Notes: generated from the letters alone by a model not told the origin. Positions 24,144-33,687 are shown, numbered from the stretch's first letter. The stretch is DNA of 64,000 bases from Streptomyces aculeolatus (GCF_020400605.1 NZ_JAINRD010000021.1:1-64000); one strand, 5' to 3'. Made by a program: numbers and translations.

Positions 24144-25334
24144 ATGCGCGGATATCAAAGGACTAGTACTACCACTGCGGCGCTGGCACTCACCGCCGCC
24201 CTGCTCGCCGCCGCCACCGCCTGCGCCCACGGGCCGGCCGGCACCACGTCCGACGACGGCAAGGCCCCCGGCAAGGACGCGCGGTCTGCCTTCACCCTCG
24301 TCGCCACCGGCGACATCCTCCCGCACGACTCGGTCATCGAGCAGGCGCGCCGGGACGCCGGCGGCGAAGGCCACGACTTCCGCCCCATGCTGGCCGGCGT
24401 CAAGCCCGTCATCTCCGCCGCGGACCTGGCGATCTGCCACATGGAGACCGTCTACGGACCGGCCGGCGGCCCGTTCACCGGCTACCCCTCCTTCGTCTCC
24501 CCGCCGCAGCTCGCCGCCGCGGCGAAGGACACCGGATACGACTCCTGCTCCACCGCCTCCAACCACACCCTCGACGACGGCTTCCCGGGCGTCGGCCGCA
24601 CCCTCGACGCCCTCGACGCCGCCGGCGTCGCGCACGCCGGCTCCGCCCGCACCCCCGCCGAGGCCCTCCGCCCGGCGCTGCTGGAGGCGGGCGGCGCGAC
24701 GGTGGCGCAACTCGCGTACACGTACGGCACCAACGGGGACGAGCTGCCGCAGGACCAGCCGTGGGCGGTCAACATCACCGACCCCGAGCGGATCGTCTCC
24801 GACGCCCGCCGCGCCCGCCGGGCCGGCGCCGACATCGTCGTGGTCAGCCTGCACTGGGGCACGGAGTGGCAGGACGCGCCGGACGCCGTGCAGCAGCAGC
24901 TCGCCCGCGAGCTGACCGCGTCGCGCTCGGCCGGGGCGCCCGACGTCGACCTGATCCTCGGTACGCACGCGCACGTGCCGCAGGCGTACGAGAAGGTCAA
25001 CGGCACCTGGGTCGTCTACGGCATGGGCGACCAGATCGCGGGCCGCATGATCAACAACGCGGGCGCCCGCGACCCCCGCGGCAACCAGGGCACCATCGCC
25101 CGCTTCACCTTCTCCCCGCCCGCGCCGGACAGCGCGCGCTGGCGTGTGACGAAGGCGGAGTACCTGCCGCAGCTCATGGACCACGAGGGCGCGGGCCCGC
25201 CGCGGGTCGTCGACCTCGACGCCGAACTCGCGGGCGGCGGCGCCCCGGAGCGCTACCAGCGCGTACGCGACCGCATCAGCGGCGTCGTCCTCAGCCGCGG
25301 CGCGGAGGCGGACGGGCTGACCACGCCCCGGTGA
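24144..25334 (+). CDS. CapA-family metallophosphoesterase-like lipoprotein
   Basis: 396 residues, PGA_cap/CapA family. The N-terminus (ALTAALLAAATAC) is a lipoprotein signal with Cys at about 27. The calcineurin-like core has LVATGDILPHD, ICHMETVYG, STASNHTLDDGFPG, VVSLHWGTEW and LILGTHAHVPQ, all likely metal ligands. CapA-type proteins are linked to poly-gamma-glutamate synthesis in bacilli, but stand-alone actinobacterial members are of unknown role. The ribosome binding site is weak, so the exact start is uncertain. Confidence 0.87.
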   Translation: MRGYQRTSTTTAALALTAALLAAATACAHGPAGTTSDDGKAPGKDARSAFTLVATGDILPHDSVIEQARRDAGGEGHDFRPMLAGVKPVISAADLAICHMETVYGPAGGPFTGYPSFVSPPQLAAAAKDTGYDSCSTASNHTLDDGFPGVGRTLDALDAAGVAHAGSARTPAEALRPALLEAGGATVAQLAYTYGTNGDELPQDQPWAVNITDPERIVSDARRARRAGADIVVVSLHWGTEWQDAPDAVQQQLARELTASRSAGAPDVDLILGTHAHVPQAYEKVNGTWVVYGMGDQIAGRMINNAGARDPRGNQGTIARFTFSPPAPDSARWRVTKAEYLPQLMDHEGAGPPRVVDLDAELAGGGAPERYQRVRDRISGVVLSRGAEADGLTTPR

Positions 25335-25425
25335 CACCCGGCGGCCGGCACCGCTCGCGTACGGCCGCACCGCGCAGTACGGTCCCGCGACCCGTCGCGC
25401 CGTGCCCCGCCGCGCCCCGCCCGGG

Positions 25426-26880
25426 TCACGCCTTCGCCGGCTCCGGCGCGGCGGCCGGGCGGGGCAGGGCTATCAGCATCAGGGCCGCGCAGCCAAGCAG
25501 GATCCCGACCCCCGTCCGGAACGCCAGCGAGTACCCCGAGGCCAGCACCTCGGGGCCGGACCCGCCGCCGATGCGCGTGGCCGCCACCGTGGACAGCACC
25601 GCGAGGCCCAGCGAACCGCCCATCGTCCGCGACGTGTTCATCACCCCGGACACCACGCCCGCGTCGCCCGCGGGCGCCCCCGAGGTAGCCAGGTGCGCCA
25701 GCGGCGTGATCATGAAGCCCACCCCGGCCATCATGAGGATCCCGGGCCCGGCGATGTCCGTGACGTACGTGCCGCCGGCATCCGCCGTGCTCTGCCACAG
25801 GTAGCCGCCGGCCGCCATCAGCACGCCCGCGATCGCCAGCGCCTTCGCGCCCGTACGGGCCAGGATCCGCGGCGCCAGCTTCGAGGCCGCCACGATCGTC
25901 AGCGAGTGCGGCACGAAGCCGAGGCCGGCCTCGATGGGCGTGTACCCGAGGACGTTCTGCATGTAGAGGGAGAGGAAGTACCAGGACGAGAACATCGCCG
26001 CACCGGTGACGAACATCGCCGTGTTGGCCGCGGACACCGCGCGCAGCCGGAACAGCCCCAGCGGCATCAGCGGCGCCCGCGTCCTGGCCTCCACCACCAG
26101 GAACGCCCCGACCAGCGCCAGCCCGCCGAACAGCGGCACCAGCGCCGCGGCCGCCGTCCACCCGTGGCTCTCGGTCTGCACGATCCCGTACGACACGGTG
26201 CCGATCCCGGCGGTGACCAGGACCGCGCCCGGGATGTCGAGCCGGCGCCGCGGCCCCCCGCGGCTCTCCGTCAGCCACAGCGCCGCGCAGGTGAGGACGA
26301 CAGCGCCGACCGGCACGTTGATCAGCAGGACCCAGCGCCACGACAGCGCGTCCGTCAGCACCCCGCCGACGAGCGCACCCGCCGCCCCGCCGCCCGCGCC
26401 GACCGCCGCCCACGTCCCGATCGCGCGCACCCGCGCCGGGCCCTCGGGCACCGCCGAGGTGAGCAGAGTCAGCGTGGAGGGCGCCAGCACCGCGGCGCCG
26501 ACGCCCTGCGCGGCCCGCGCGGCGAGCAGTTGCCACGGCTCCTGCGCCAGGCCGCCGGCGAGGCTGGCGGCGGTGAACAGGGCGAGGCCGACGAGGAAGA
26601 CGCGCTTGCGGCCGAAGATGTCCCCGGCCCGGCCGCCGAGCAGCATGAGGCCGGCGAAGGCCAGCGTGTACAGGTTCACCACCCACTGGAGTCCCGACGC
26701 GCTCATCCCGAGGTCGGCGCGCATGGACGGCAGGGCGACGTTGACGACGGAGACGTCGAGCACGACGAGGAACTGACCCGCGCACGCCGTGAGGACGACG
26801 ACCCACAGCGGTGCGCCGGCACGGCGCCCGGCCGGCGCGGGCAGCCTGGTGCCGGGTGGTGACTGGTGCATGGAGTCCAT
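25426..26880 (-). CDS. MFS drug exporter, DHA2 (EmrB/QacA) family
   Basis: 484 residues, about 14 membrane spans. AGQFLVVLDVSVVNVALPSM in TM1, GGRAGDIFGRKRVFLVGLAL as motif A and GAALVGGVLTDALSWRWVLLINVP as motif C are all present. ATG at 26880 has GGAGG eleven bases upstream; a second ATG at 26871 is possible. The open frame continues far upstream, but that DNA is the antisense of the methyltransferase gene. It has no adjacent repressor gene. Substrate unknown. Confidence 0.9.
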   Translation of the reverse strand: MDSMHQSPPGTRLPAPAGRRAGAPLWVVVLTACAGQFLVVLDVSVVNVALPSMRADLGMSASGLQWVVNLYTLAFAGLMLLGGRAGDIFGRKRVFLVGLALFTAASLAGGLAQEPWQLLAARAAQGVGAAVLAPSTLTLLTSAVPEGPARVRAIGTWAAVGAGGGAAGALVGGVLTDALSWRWVLLINVPVGAVVLTCAALWLTESRGGPRRRLDIPGAVLVTAGIGTVSYGIVQTESHGWTAAAALVPLFGGLALVGAFLVVEARTRAPLMPLGLFRLRAVSAANTAMFVTGAAMFSSWYFLSLYMQNVLGYTPIEAGLGFVPHSLTIVAASKLAPRILARTGAKALAIAGVLMAAGGYLWQSTADAGGTYVTDIAGPGILMMAGVGFMITPLAHLATSGAPAGDAGVVSGVMNTSRTMGGSLGLAVLSTVAATRIGGGSGPEVLASGYSLAFRTGVGILLGCAALMLIALPRPAAAPEPAKA

Positions 26881-27045
26881 GGTCCCACCGGCCTCCGGCA
26901 CCGCGCACGGGCATATCGGTGTACGGACCATGCGACCGGGGTCGTAGGGCCTGCCCCGGGGCGATGGGGCAGGATCGGGCGGGTACGCGGCACCGGCGGC
27001 GCCGCCCCGGCCACGACGCCCACCGACCGAAGGAAGGCACCGCCG

Positions 27046-27702
27046 ATGGAGCTGCCCCACCCCGCCCCCGCCGTCCTCGCCGCCTTCGAGGCCGCCCCCG
27101 GCTTCATGCCCCGCGACGAGGGGCTCGCCCTGTACGCGGCCGCGGCAGACGCCGCCGGCCTCGGCCTGCCCCTGCTGGAGGTCGGCACGTACTGCGGCCG
27201 CTCCACCATCCTGCTCGCCGCCGCCGCGCGCGCCGCCGCCCGCCCGGGAGTCGTCGCCGTCACCGTCGACCACCACCGCGGCAGCGAGGAGCAGCAGCCC
27301 GGCTGGGAGTACCACGACCCCGCGCTCGTCGACCCCGCGACGGGACTGACGGACACCCTGCCGACCTTCCGCCGCACCCTGTACGCGGCCGGCCTCGAGG
27401 AGCACGTCGTCGCCGTCGTCGGCCGCTCCCCGCGGGCCGCGGCCCTGTGGAACCGGCCGCTGGGGCTGGTGTTCGTCGACGGCGGGCACACCGACGAGCA
27501 CGCCACCGCCGACTACGAGGGCTGGGCCCCGCACGTCGCGCCCGACGGCCTGCTGGCCGTGCACGACGTGTTCCCCGAACCCGCGGACGGCGGGCAGGCA
27601 CCGTACCGTATCTACCGCCGCGCGCTGGACTCCGGGGCGTTCACGGAGACCGCCGCCCACCGGAGCCTGCGGGTGCTGCGCCGTACCGGCGCGGGAATTT
27701 GA
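27046..27702 (+). CDS. Class I SAM-dependent methyltransferase
   Basis: 218 residues. The SAM-binding motif I is LLEVGTYCGRSTILLAAAA, followed by VVAVTVDHHRGSEE (acidic end of beta-2) and VFVDGGHTDEHATADYEGW with an Asp/His pair, the pattern of the Methyltransf_24 group. LLAVHDVFPEP is motif IV-like. The acceptor is unknown. ATG at 27046 follows AGGAAGG by about eight bases and the frame upstream overlaps the divergent MFS gene's start region. Confidence 0.85.
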   Translation: MELPHPAPAVLAAFEAAPGFMPRDEGLALYAAAADAAGLGLPLLEVGTYCGRSTILLAAAARAAARPGVVAVTVDHHRGSEEQQPGWEYHDPALVDPATGLTDTLPTFRRTLYAAGLEEHVVAVVGRSPRAAALWNRPLGLVFVDGGHTDEHATADYEGWAPHVAPDGLLAVHDVFPEPADGGQAPYRIYRRALDSGAFTETAAHRSLRVLRRTGAGI

Positions 27703-27732
27703 GCGCAGGATTCTTCTGCTACGGTCGCACGG

Positions 27733-28650
27733 ATGTCCAGCCAGAACCGGCGGCCTCTCCGCGCCTATCTTCTGCTCGCACCCGTGGCACCGCTGGCCTT
27801 CGCCGGCGTACTCGTGTGGCAGTCGGTGGACGGCGACGGTTCCGCGGCGAACGGGCGGGAACCCGGTGGGGCCCCGTCGGCGTCCTCCTCCCCGACCCGG
27901 CCCACCGCCGAGGGTCCCGAGGATTCGAACGACGCGCAGAACGCGAAGGATCCGAAGGGCCCGGAGGTGGGCGAGAAGCCGCTGGCCGGAAAGGTGATCG
28001 TGCTGGACCCCGGGCACAACCCGAACAACCGCGACCACACCGCGGAAATCAACCGGCAGGTCGACATCGGCACCGTGCGCAAGGAGTGCGACACCACGGG
28101 CACGGCCACCAACGGCGGTTATGCCGAGGCGGACTTCACTCTCGACGTGGCCCGGCGCGCCCGCACCCTGCTGCGCGCACAGGGCGCGGAGGTGCGGCTC
28201 ACGCAGGACGGCAAGCGGGAGTTCGGGCCGTGTGTCGACGAGCGCGCCGAGGCCGGCAACAAGGCCGGGGCCGACGCGGTCGTCTCCATCCACGCCGACG
28301 GCGGCGGGCCCGGCGCCCGCGGGTTCCACGTGATCCTGCCGGGCAGGGTGGACGAGGGAAAGGCGGACACCACCGCCATCGTGAAGCCCTCACGGAAGCT
28401 GGGCAAAGAGTTGAAGTCGCACTTCGCGGAGGAAACCGGAAGTAAGCCCTCCAACTATGTGGGCAACGACACAGGCTTCACGGTGCGCACCGATCTGGGC
28501 GGGCTGAACCTCTCGACTGTGCCCAAAGTCTTCATCGAATGCGGCAATATGCGGGACACCAAGGACGCCGGCCGGCTGACGGACGCCGCATGGCGGCAGC
28601 GGGCGGCGCACGGAATCACGAACGGCATCGGGGCTTTCCTGGCAGGGTAG
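27733..28650 (+). CDS. Secreted N-acetylmuramoyl-L-alanine amidase (Amidase_3)
   Basis: 305 residues. One N-terminal membrane-spanning signal (AYLLLAPVAPLAFAGVLVW) and a low-complexity linker precede the Amidase_3 domain. Zn ligands are His in VLDPGHNPNN, Glu in YAEADFTLDVARR and His in VVSIHADGG; the catalytic Glu is in VFIECGNM. It cuts the amide bond between MurNAc and the stem peptide in peptidoglycan. Two Cys (KECDTTG, GPCVDE) may form a disulphide. It starts 30 bases after the methyltransferase stop, so the two may be co-transcribed. Confidence 0.93.
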   Translation: MSSQNRRPLRAYLLLAPVAPLAFAGVLVWQSVDGDGSAANGREPGGAPSASSSPTRPTAEGPEDSNDAQNAKDPKGPEVGEKPLAGKVIVLDPGHNPNNRDHTAEINRQVDIGTVRKECDTTGTATNGGYAEADFTLDVARRARTLLRAQGAEVRLTQDGKREFGPCVDERAEAGNKAGADAVVSIHADGGGPGARGFHVILPGRVDEGKADTTAIVKPSRKLGKELKSHFAEETGSKPSNYVGNDTGFTVRTDLGGLNLSTVPKVFIECGNMRDTKDAGRLTDAAWRQRAAHGITNGIGAFLAG

Positions 28651-28825
28651 GCGCAAGTCGTCGACAGACCGGGAAATGCACACCGGGGGAACAAGGGGGA
28701 CTCGTGGCCAGGGGGCCCGATGTGGCCGATCCGCGGACCCGTACGATGGGGCGGCATTTCGCGCTCCGCGGCGCAGGGATCCGCACCAGCAACAGCGACA
28801 ACGACCAATACGTAAGGGACATTTC

Positions 28826-29746
28826 GTGAACATCCGCTCACTCACTCGGGGCGACGGCGTAGTGATCGGAGCAGCGCTGCTGCTGATTATCGCCTCGTTC
28901 CTCGGCAGCATCTCGGTGGACTGCCCCGGCGGGGCCGACTGCGGGGACGTCCCCAACGGCTGGGACTCCGACCAGTTCCCCCTGCTGCCTGCCGTATTCC
29001 TGACCGGCATCTTCGCCGGCGCGCTCATCTTCCTGGGCCGGGTGAAGACCGGCGACCGCGAGTTCGGCGGGCTCCGGCTCGACCAGTGGGGCACCGCGCT
29101 GTCGGCCGCCGCACTCCTCAGCTCGCTCTTCATGCTCTTCGGCGGCGCGCGCAACATGGCCAACGAGGCCGTGGGTGAAGACATCTTCGGCATGGGCATC
29201 GGCCTGATCCTCGGGCTCATCGCCAACCTCGCGATGACCGCGGCCGCGGTCCTCGGGCACACCGTCCCGGCGCTCAAGGCGAACCTGCTGGGCAGCCCCG
29301 GCGCCCCGGCGCCCGCCGCCCCGTACGGCGCCGGCCAGCCGCAGCCCGGTTACGGCTACCCCGGCGGCGGCCAGCCCGGCCCGGGCGCCCCGCAGCCCGG
29401 CGGCCCGCAGGGCGGCAGCCCGTTCGGCGGCCAGCAGCAGCCGTTCGGCGGCCAGCCCGCCCCGGGTGCCCCGCAGCCCGGCGGCCCGCAGGCCGGCGCC
29501 CGGCCGCAGCAGGCGCAGGCCGCGCCGCAGCCCGCGGGCGGCGGCTCGTTCGCGCCGTTCTGGTTCGCGGTGCCGGCGGCCCGGCCGCTGTTCGCCGAGG
29601 ACGGCTCGTCGGCCCAGATCGCCGAACTGACCCCCGGCATCTGGTACCTGGCGGTGGACCAGCGCGGTGCCGCCCTGGTCGCGCAGACGCAGGACGGCCG
29701 CCGCGGCGTGCTGCAGGACACCACGGGCATCCAGCGCGGCGCCTGA
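28826..29746 (+). CDS. Four-helix membrane protein with Gly/Pro/Gln-rich tail
   Basis: 306 residues. Four predicted membrane spans (VVIGAALLLIIASFLGSI, LLPAVFLTGIFAGALIFL, ALSAAALLSSLFMLF, GIGLILGLIANLAMTAAAVL) occupy the first ~145 residues. A low-complexity PGG/QPG segment follows, then a small C-terminal domain (FAPFWFAVPAARPLFAEDG) seen in Streptomyces membrane proteins of DUF5336-like type. GTG at 28826 follows AAGGGA. The role is unknown, possibly envelope-related given the amidase neighbour. Confidence 0.85.
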   Translation: MNIRSLTRGDGVVIGAALLLIIASFLGSISVDCPGGADCGDVPNGWDSDQFPLLPAVFLTGIFAGALIFLGRVKTGDREFGGLRLDQWGTALSAAALLSSLFMLFGGARNMANEAVGEDIFGMGIGLILGLIANLAMTAAAVLGHTVPALKANLLGSPGAPAPAAPYGAGQPQPGYGYPGGGQPGPGAPQPGGPQGGSPFGGQQQPFGGQPAPGAPQPGGPQAGARPQQAQAAPQPAGGGSFAPFWFAVPAARPLFAEDGSSAQIAELTPGIWYLAVDQRGAALVAQTQDGRRGVLQDTTGIQRGA

Positions 29747-29768
29747 CGGCCCCGCCCGGTACGCCCCC

Positions 29769-29804
29769 GGCTGCCCCCGCCCGAAACTTCGGGCGGGGGC
29801 AGCC
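29769..29804 (+). terminator. Terminator hairpin after the membrane protein gene
   Basis: GGCTGCCCCCGCCCGAA and its exact complement, separated by two bases plus a TTCG-type turn, form a very stable 17-bp stem 23 bases past the stop. Confidence 0.88.
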
Positions 29805-29941
29805 GCGTCTTCGCGGCCGTGGGTGCCGACAGCCGTGCGGCGGTACGGAGACGGGGCCGCCCGGCAGCGCGCAGGGCCCGTACGGGACGGCGCCCCACGG
29901 CTCGCACGGCGACGCCCGCGACGGCAGCCGCTCCGTGCCGC

Positions 29942-30736
29942 TCAGCCCCAGGCCGTCGCCGCCAGCCACCTGCCCAGCAGCCCGGCCTCCCCCAGGACCT
30001 GCACCCGGTCGCTGTCCGGCGGCAGCCGCCGGTAGAACACCAGCAGTACGTCCGCCAGCGGCCCGCGCAGCGCCACCGCCGCCTTCGCGTGTTCCCGGCG
30101 CCAGCCGAACCCCGCCTCCCCCAACTCGATCAGCCACTCCGCGCCCGCCTCCGGCGGCGTGTCCGTGGCGTGCAAGTGGATACCCGAGCCCGCGAGTTCC
30201 GGGGCGCGCAGCGCCGCCAGGTCCGCGTCGCCGCCGCGCTGCGCGAACGTGAGGATCTCCAGCCACTCGTCGACCGCGTCGGCGGCCACGTCCGCGTCGA
30301 CGGCGAACTCCACCCCCGCCGCCCCGTCCGCGTCCGCCCGGTGCACCACCGTCTCGTGCGTCATCCGCCGCGCCCAGAACGCGGCCCGCTGCTCCTCCGC
30401 CCAGCTCCACACCCCCGCGTCCGCCCCCGCCGCGCGCAGTTCCGCGGCGAGCAGCCCGGCGCCCTCGGCGAGCCAGGCGTCGAGGGCGGCGGCGGTGCGC
30501 GGCTCGGGACCGGCGTAGCCGGGCACCGTCTCCTCCGGCAGCTCCTCGGTGGCGCGGGTGCGGACGAGTTCGGCCGCCCAGCGGTGCGCGCCGCCGACGT
30601 GCACGGCGAGTTCGCCCAGGCTCCAGTCGGGACAGGTGGGCACGCGGGTGGCGAGGTCGGCACCGCGGACGGTGCGGCGCAGCAGGTCGGTCTGTGCGAC
30701 GACTTCGGCGCAGTAGCGGTCGTACGGGAGTCTCAT
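29942..30736 (-). CDS. Maleylpyruvate isomerase-type mycothiol-dependent (DinB-fold) protein
   Basis: 264 residues, TIGR03083-like. The N-terminal DinB four-helix bundle has VPTCPDWSLGELAVHVGGAH, with the metal-ligand His, and ARRMTHETVVHRADADG, which supplies the other two His. A C-terminal SCP2-like part includes IHLHATD and EHAKAAVALRGPLADVLL. Members use mycothiol as cofactor. The start is ATG at 30736; an upstream ATG adds 21 residues without family similarity. Substrate unknown. Confidence 0.87.
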   Translation of the reverse strand: MRLPYDRYCAEVVAQTDLLRRTVRGADLATRVPTCPDWSLGELAVHVGGAHRWAAELVRTRATEELPEETVPGYAGPEPRTAAALDAWLAEGAGLLAAELRAAGADAGVWSWAEEQRAAFWARRMTHETVVHRADADGAAGVEFAVDADVAADAVDEWLEILTFAQRGGDADLAALRAPELAGSGIHLHATDTPPEAGAEWLIELGEAGFGWRREHAKAAVALRGPLADVLLVFYRRLPPDSDRVQVLGEAGLLGRWLAATAWG

Positions 30737-30824
30737 GCCAGCGCACTCTACGGGCGCACACCCCGCCCGCCGCCACCGTGTTCTCCGCCGGCCGCACACC
30801 CCGCCACCTGCGCCCGGGCGGCTG

Positions 30825-31460
30825 CTAGGGCCTGTCCGCCGGCGCGCCGACCAGCCGGCAGACCGTCTCGATGTCGGTCCGCACCTGCGCGCTCGACGCG
30901 CGCCCCGACAGCCAGGTGATGAGCGCCGCGTGCCACGTGTGCTCGATCACCCGCGCCACCGACAGCTGCTCCGGCGTCGGCCGGCCCCCGGCGCCCATCG
31001 CGTCCAGGATGATCGCCGACGTCAGCCGGGAGGCGACCTCGACCTCCGGGCCCACCGACCGGTCGGCGAAGATCAGGGCGCGCACCATCGCGTCCGCGAG
31101 CTGCGGCTCGCGCTGGAGCGCGCGGAAGGCGCGCATCAGCGTCTGCGCCACCCGGGCGCCCGGCTCCGCGGCGGTCGGCGGGCGCTTGCGCAGCGTCTCC
31201 TGGAGCTGGCGCAACTGGTCCTGGAGGGTGGCGACGAGCAGGTGGACCTTGGACGGGAAGTAGCGGTACAGCGTGCCGAGCGCGACGCCCGCCCGCTCCG
31301 CGACCTCGCGCATCTGCACCGCGTCGAAGCCGCCGAGGCCGGCCAGCTCCGCGGTGGCCTTCAGGATGCGGCGGCGGCGCTCCTCCTGCCGCTCGGTGAG
31401 CTGCGGCCGCTCCGGGCGGCGGCCGGGCCCGCCCGGGACGGCCCTCGATGTTGTCGTCAT
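30825..31460 (-). CDS. TetR-family regulator, KstR-like
   Basis: 211 residues. The HTH region (RRRRILKATAELAGLGGFDA, VQMREVAERAGVALGTLYRY) is very close to mycobacterial KstR, which represses sterol and fatty-acid breakdown genes in response to CoA-thioesters. The C-terminal half conserves the KstR-like AMVRALIFADRSVGPEV. A TnnAACnnGTTnnA box (31554-31569) lies ~100 bases upstream, as expected for an autoregulated KstR. The likely effector is an acyl- or steroid-CoA. Divergent from the GT4 operon. Confidence 0.88.
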   Translation of the reverse strand: MTTTSRAVPGGPGRRPERPQLTERQEERRRRILKATAELAGLGGFDAVQMREVAERAGVALGTLYRYFPSKVHLLVATLQDQLRQLQETLRKRPPTAAEPGARVAQTLMRAFRALQREPQLADAMVRALIFADRSVGPEVEVASRLTSAIILDAMGAGGRPTPEQLSVARVIEHTWHAALITWLSGRASSAQVRTDIETVCRLVGAPADRP

Positions 31461-31553
31461 GTGTCCCGATCTGTGCCGTGCTTCCCCCGACGGCAGAGCC
31501 GGCGGGCAGGTCTCGCTACCAACCGGTAGATTCGAAGCCGCCGAACGTCTGCC

Positions 31554-31569
31554 TGAAACTTGTTCTAGA
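31554..31569. promoter_or_regulatory. KstR-like operator between TetR and GT4 genes
   Basis: On the minus strand TAGAACAAGTTTCA fits the pattern TnnAACnnGTTnnA of KstR boxes exactly. It lies in the 160-base divergent promoter region and could control the tetR gene, the glycosyltransferase operon, or both. Confidence 0.6.
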
Positions 31570-31621
31570 TTAGCGCGAGCGGTTACGCTCCGGCGAAACT
31601 GCAGTGAGAAGGGGGCCGTAC

Positions 31622-32968
31622 GTGACCGCCGAGGTGCCGCTGCGCATCGCCCTGCTCAGCTACAAGGGCAACCCCTACTGCGGCGGACAGGGCGTCTACG
31701 TCCGCCACCTCTCGCGCGAGCTGGCCCGCCTCGGCCACCGGGTCGAGGTGATCGGCGCCCAGCCCTACCCCGTGCTCGACCCCGGCGTCACGCTGACGGA
31801 GCTGCCCAGCCTCGACCTCTACCGGCAGCCCGACCCGTTCCGCACCCCCGGGCGCGGCGAGTACCGCGACTGGATCGACCTCCTGGAAGTCGGCACGATG
31901 TGGACCGGCGGCTTCCCCGAGCCGCTGACCTTCAGCCTCCGCGCCCGCCGCCACCTGGCCGCCCGGCGCGGCGACTTCGACGTCGTCCACGACAACCAGA
32001 CCCTCGGCTACGGCCTCCTCGGCGGCACCCGCTCCCTCGGCGCCCCGCTCGTGACCACCGTGCACCACCCGATCACCGTCGACCGCGACCTGGAGCTGGC
32101 CGCCGCCCCCGACTGGCGGCGGCGCTACTCGGTGCGCCGCTGGTACGGGTTCACGCGCATGCAGCGCCGCGTCGCCCGCCGGCTGCCGGCCGTGCTGACG
32201 GTCTCCGGCTCGTCCCGTACGCAGATCACCGACCAGCTCGGGGTGCGCCCCGAACGGGTCCACGTGGTGCCGATCGGCGCGGACACCGACCTGTTCACCC
32301 CCGACCCGGCAGTGGCCCGGGTGCCGGGCCGGATCGTCACCACGGCGAGCGCGGACGTGCCGCTGAAGGGGCTGGTCCACCTCGTCGAGGCGCTGGCGAA
32401 GATCCGTACGGAGCGGCCGGACGCGCACGTGGTGGTGGTCGGCAAGCGGGCCGAGGACGGGCCCGTCGCGCAGGCCGTCGAGCGGTTCGGGCTGGGCGGG
32501 GCGATCAGGTTCGTCACCGGCATCAGCGACGACGAGCTGGTCGGCCTGCTGCGCAGCGCGCAGGTCGCGTGCGTGCCTTCGCTGTACGAGGGCTTCTCGC
32601 TGCCCGCCGCCGAGGCGATGGCGACGGGCACGCCCCTGGTCGCCACCACCGGCGGCGCGATCCCGGAGGTCGCGGGCCCGGACGGCGAGACGTGCCTGGC
32701 GGTCCCGCCGGGCGACGCGGGCGCCCTGGCCGCGGCCCTCACCCGGCTGCTCGGCGACGCCCCCCTCCGCGACCGCCTCGGGACGGCGGGCCGCGAGCGG
32801 GTGCTGGCGCGCTTCACGTGGGCGCAGGCGGCGAAGCTGACCGCTGAGCGCTACCGCGAGACGATCGCGGCCCGCACCGCGACGGCCGCCCGCGCCGCGC
32901 ACTCCTCTCCCCCGCCCCGCACCGACCCCGTACGCCTCCCGTCCACCCCTCCGGAGGAGACTTGCTGA
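31622..32968 (+). CDS. GT4 glycosyltransferase
   Basis: 448 residues, GT-B fold. N-terminal donor/acceptor loop RIALLSYKGNPYCGGQGVYV, mid-protein TVSGSSRTQITDQLGV and VHVVPIGADTDLFTP. The nucleotide-sugar site is in PSLYEGFSLPAAEAMATGTP, with its Ex7E pattern. It should transfer a sugar from a nucleotide donor to a lipid or small molecule in the cytosol. GTG at 31622 is chosen. It overlaps the methyltransferase start by seven bases. Confidence 0.9.
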   Translation: MTAEVPLRIALLSYKGNPYCGGQGVYVRHLSRELARLGHRVEVIGAQPYPVLDPGVTLTELPSLDLYRQPDPFRTPGRGEYRDWIDLLEVGTMWTGGFPEPLTFSLRARRHLAARRGDFDVVHDNQTLGYGLLGGTRSLGAPLVTTVHHPITVDRDLELAAAPDWRRRYSVRRWYGFTRMQRRVARRLPAVLTVSGSSRTQITDQLGVRPERVHVVPIGADTDLFTPDPAVARVPGRIVTTASADVPLKGLVHLVEALAKIRTERPDAHVVVVGKRAEDGPVAQAVERFGLGGAIRFVTGISDDELVGLLRSAQVACVPSLYEGFSLPAAEAMATGTPLVATTGGAIPEVAGPDGETCLAVPPGDAGALAAALTRLLGDAPLRDRLGTAGRERVLARFTWAQAAKLTAERYRETIAARTATAARAAHSSPPPRTDPVRLPSTPPEETC

Positions 32969-33687
32969 CCGTCGACTTCACCCGCTTCCCGCTCGCGCCC
33001 GGCGACCGCGTGCTCGACCTCGGCTGCGGCGCGGGGCGGCACGCCTTCGAGTGCTACCGGCGCGGCGCCCGCGTCGTCGCCCTCGACCGCGACGGCGCCG
33101 AGATCCGCGAAGTCGCCCGCTGGTTCGCCGCGATGAAGGAGGCGGGCGAGGCCCCGGCGGGCGCCACCGCCACCGCCGTCGAGGGCGACGCCCTCGCCCT
33201 GCCGTTCCCCGACGACAGCTTCGACGTCGTCATCGTCTCCGAGGTGATGGAGCACATCCACGACGACAAGGGCGTGCTCGCCGAGATGGTGCGCGTGCTG
33301 CGCCCCGGCGGCCGGATCGCGGTCACGGTCCCCCGCTACGGGCCGGAGAAGGTCTGCTGGGCCCTCTCGGACGCGTACCACGAGGTCGAGGGCGGCCACA
33401 TCCGCATCTACAAGGCGGACGAACTGGTCGGCAGGATCCGCGAGTCGGGCCTTTCGCCCTACGGCCTCCACCACGCGCACGCGCTGCACTCCCCGTACTG
33501 GTGGATCAAGTGCGCGGTCGGCGTGGACAACGACCGGTCGCCGGCCGTGCGCGCGTACCACAAGCTGCTGGTCTGGGACATCATGAAGAAGCCGCTGGCC
33601 ACCCGCCTCGCCGAGCGGCTCCTCGACCCCGTGATGGGCAAGAGTGTCGTCGTGTACGCGACCAAGCCCCACGAGGGCGGCCGGTGA
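32962..33687 (+). CDS. Class I SAM methyltransferase, coupled to GT4
   Basis: 241 residues. Motif I VLDLGCGAGRHAFECYRRGA, VVALDRDGAEI, motif II DDSFDVVIVSEVMEHIHDD and motif III VLRPGGRIAVTVPRYGPE are all intact. TTG at 32962 follows GGAGGAGA by a few bases and overlaps the GT4 stop. The acceptor may be the GT4 product. A GTGA overlap with the next gene makes the three genes one translational unit. Confidence 0.9.
   Translation: MLTVDFTRFPLAPGDRVLDLGCGAGRHAFECYRRGARVVALDRDGAEIREVARWFAAMKEAGEAPAGATATAVEGDALALPFPDDSFDVVIVSEVMEHIHDDKGVLAEMVRVLRPGGRIAVTVPRYGPEKVCWALSDAYHEVEGGHIRIYKADELVGRIRESGLSPYGLHHAHALHSPYWWIKCAVGVDNDRSPAVRAYHKLLVWDIMKKPLATRLAERLLDPVMGKSVVVYATKPHEGGR

Noticed and set aside
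25426..28329. 967-codon frame including the second MFS gene
   Set aside because: The exporter starts at 26880; the upstream two-thirds is the antisense of the methyltransferase and amidase genes.
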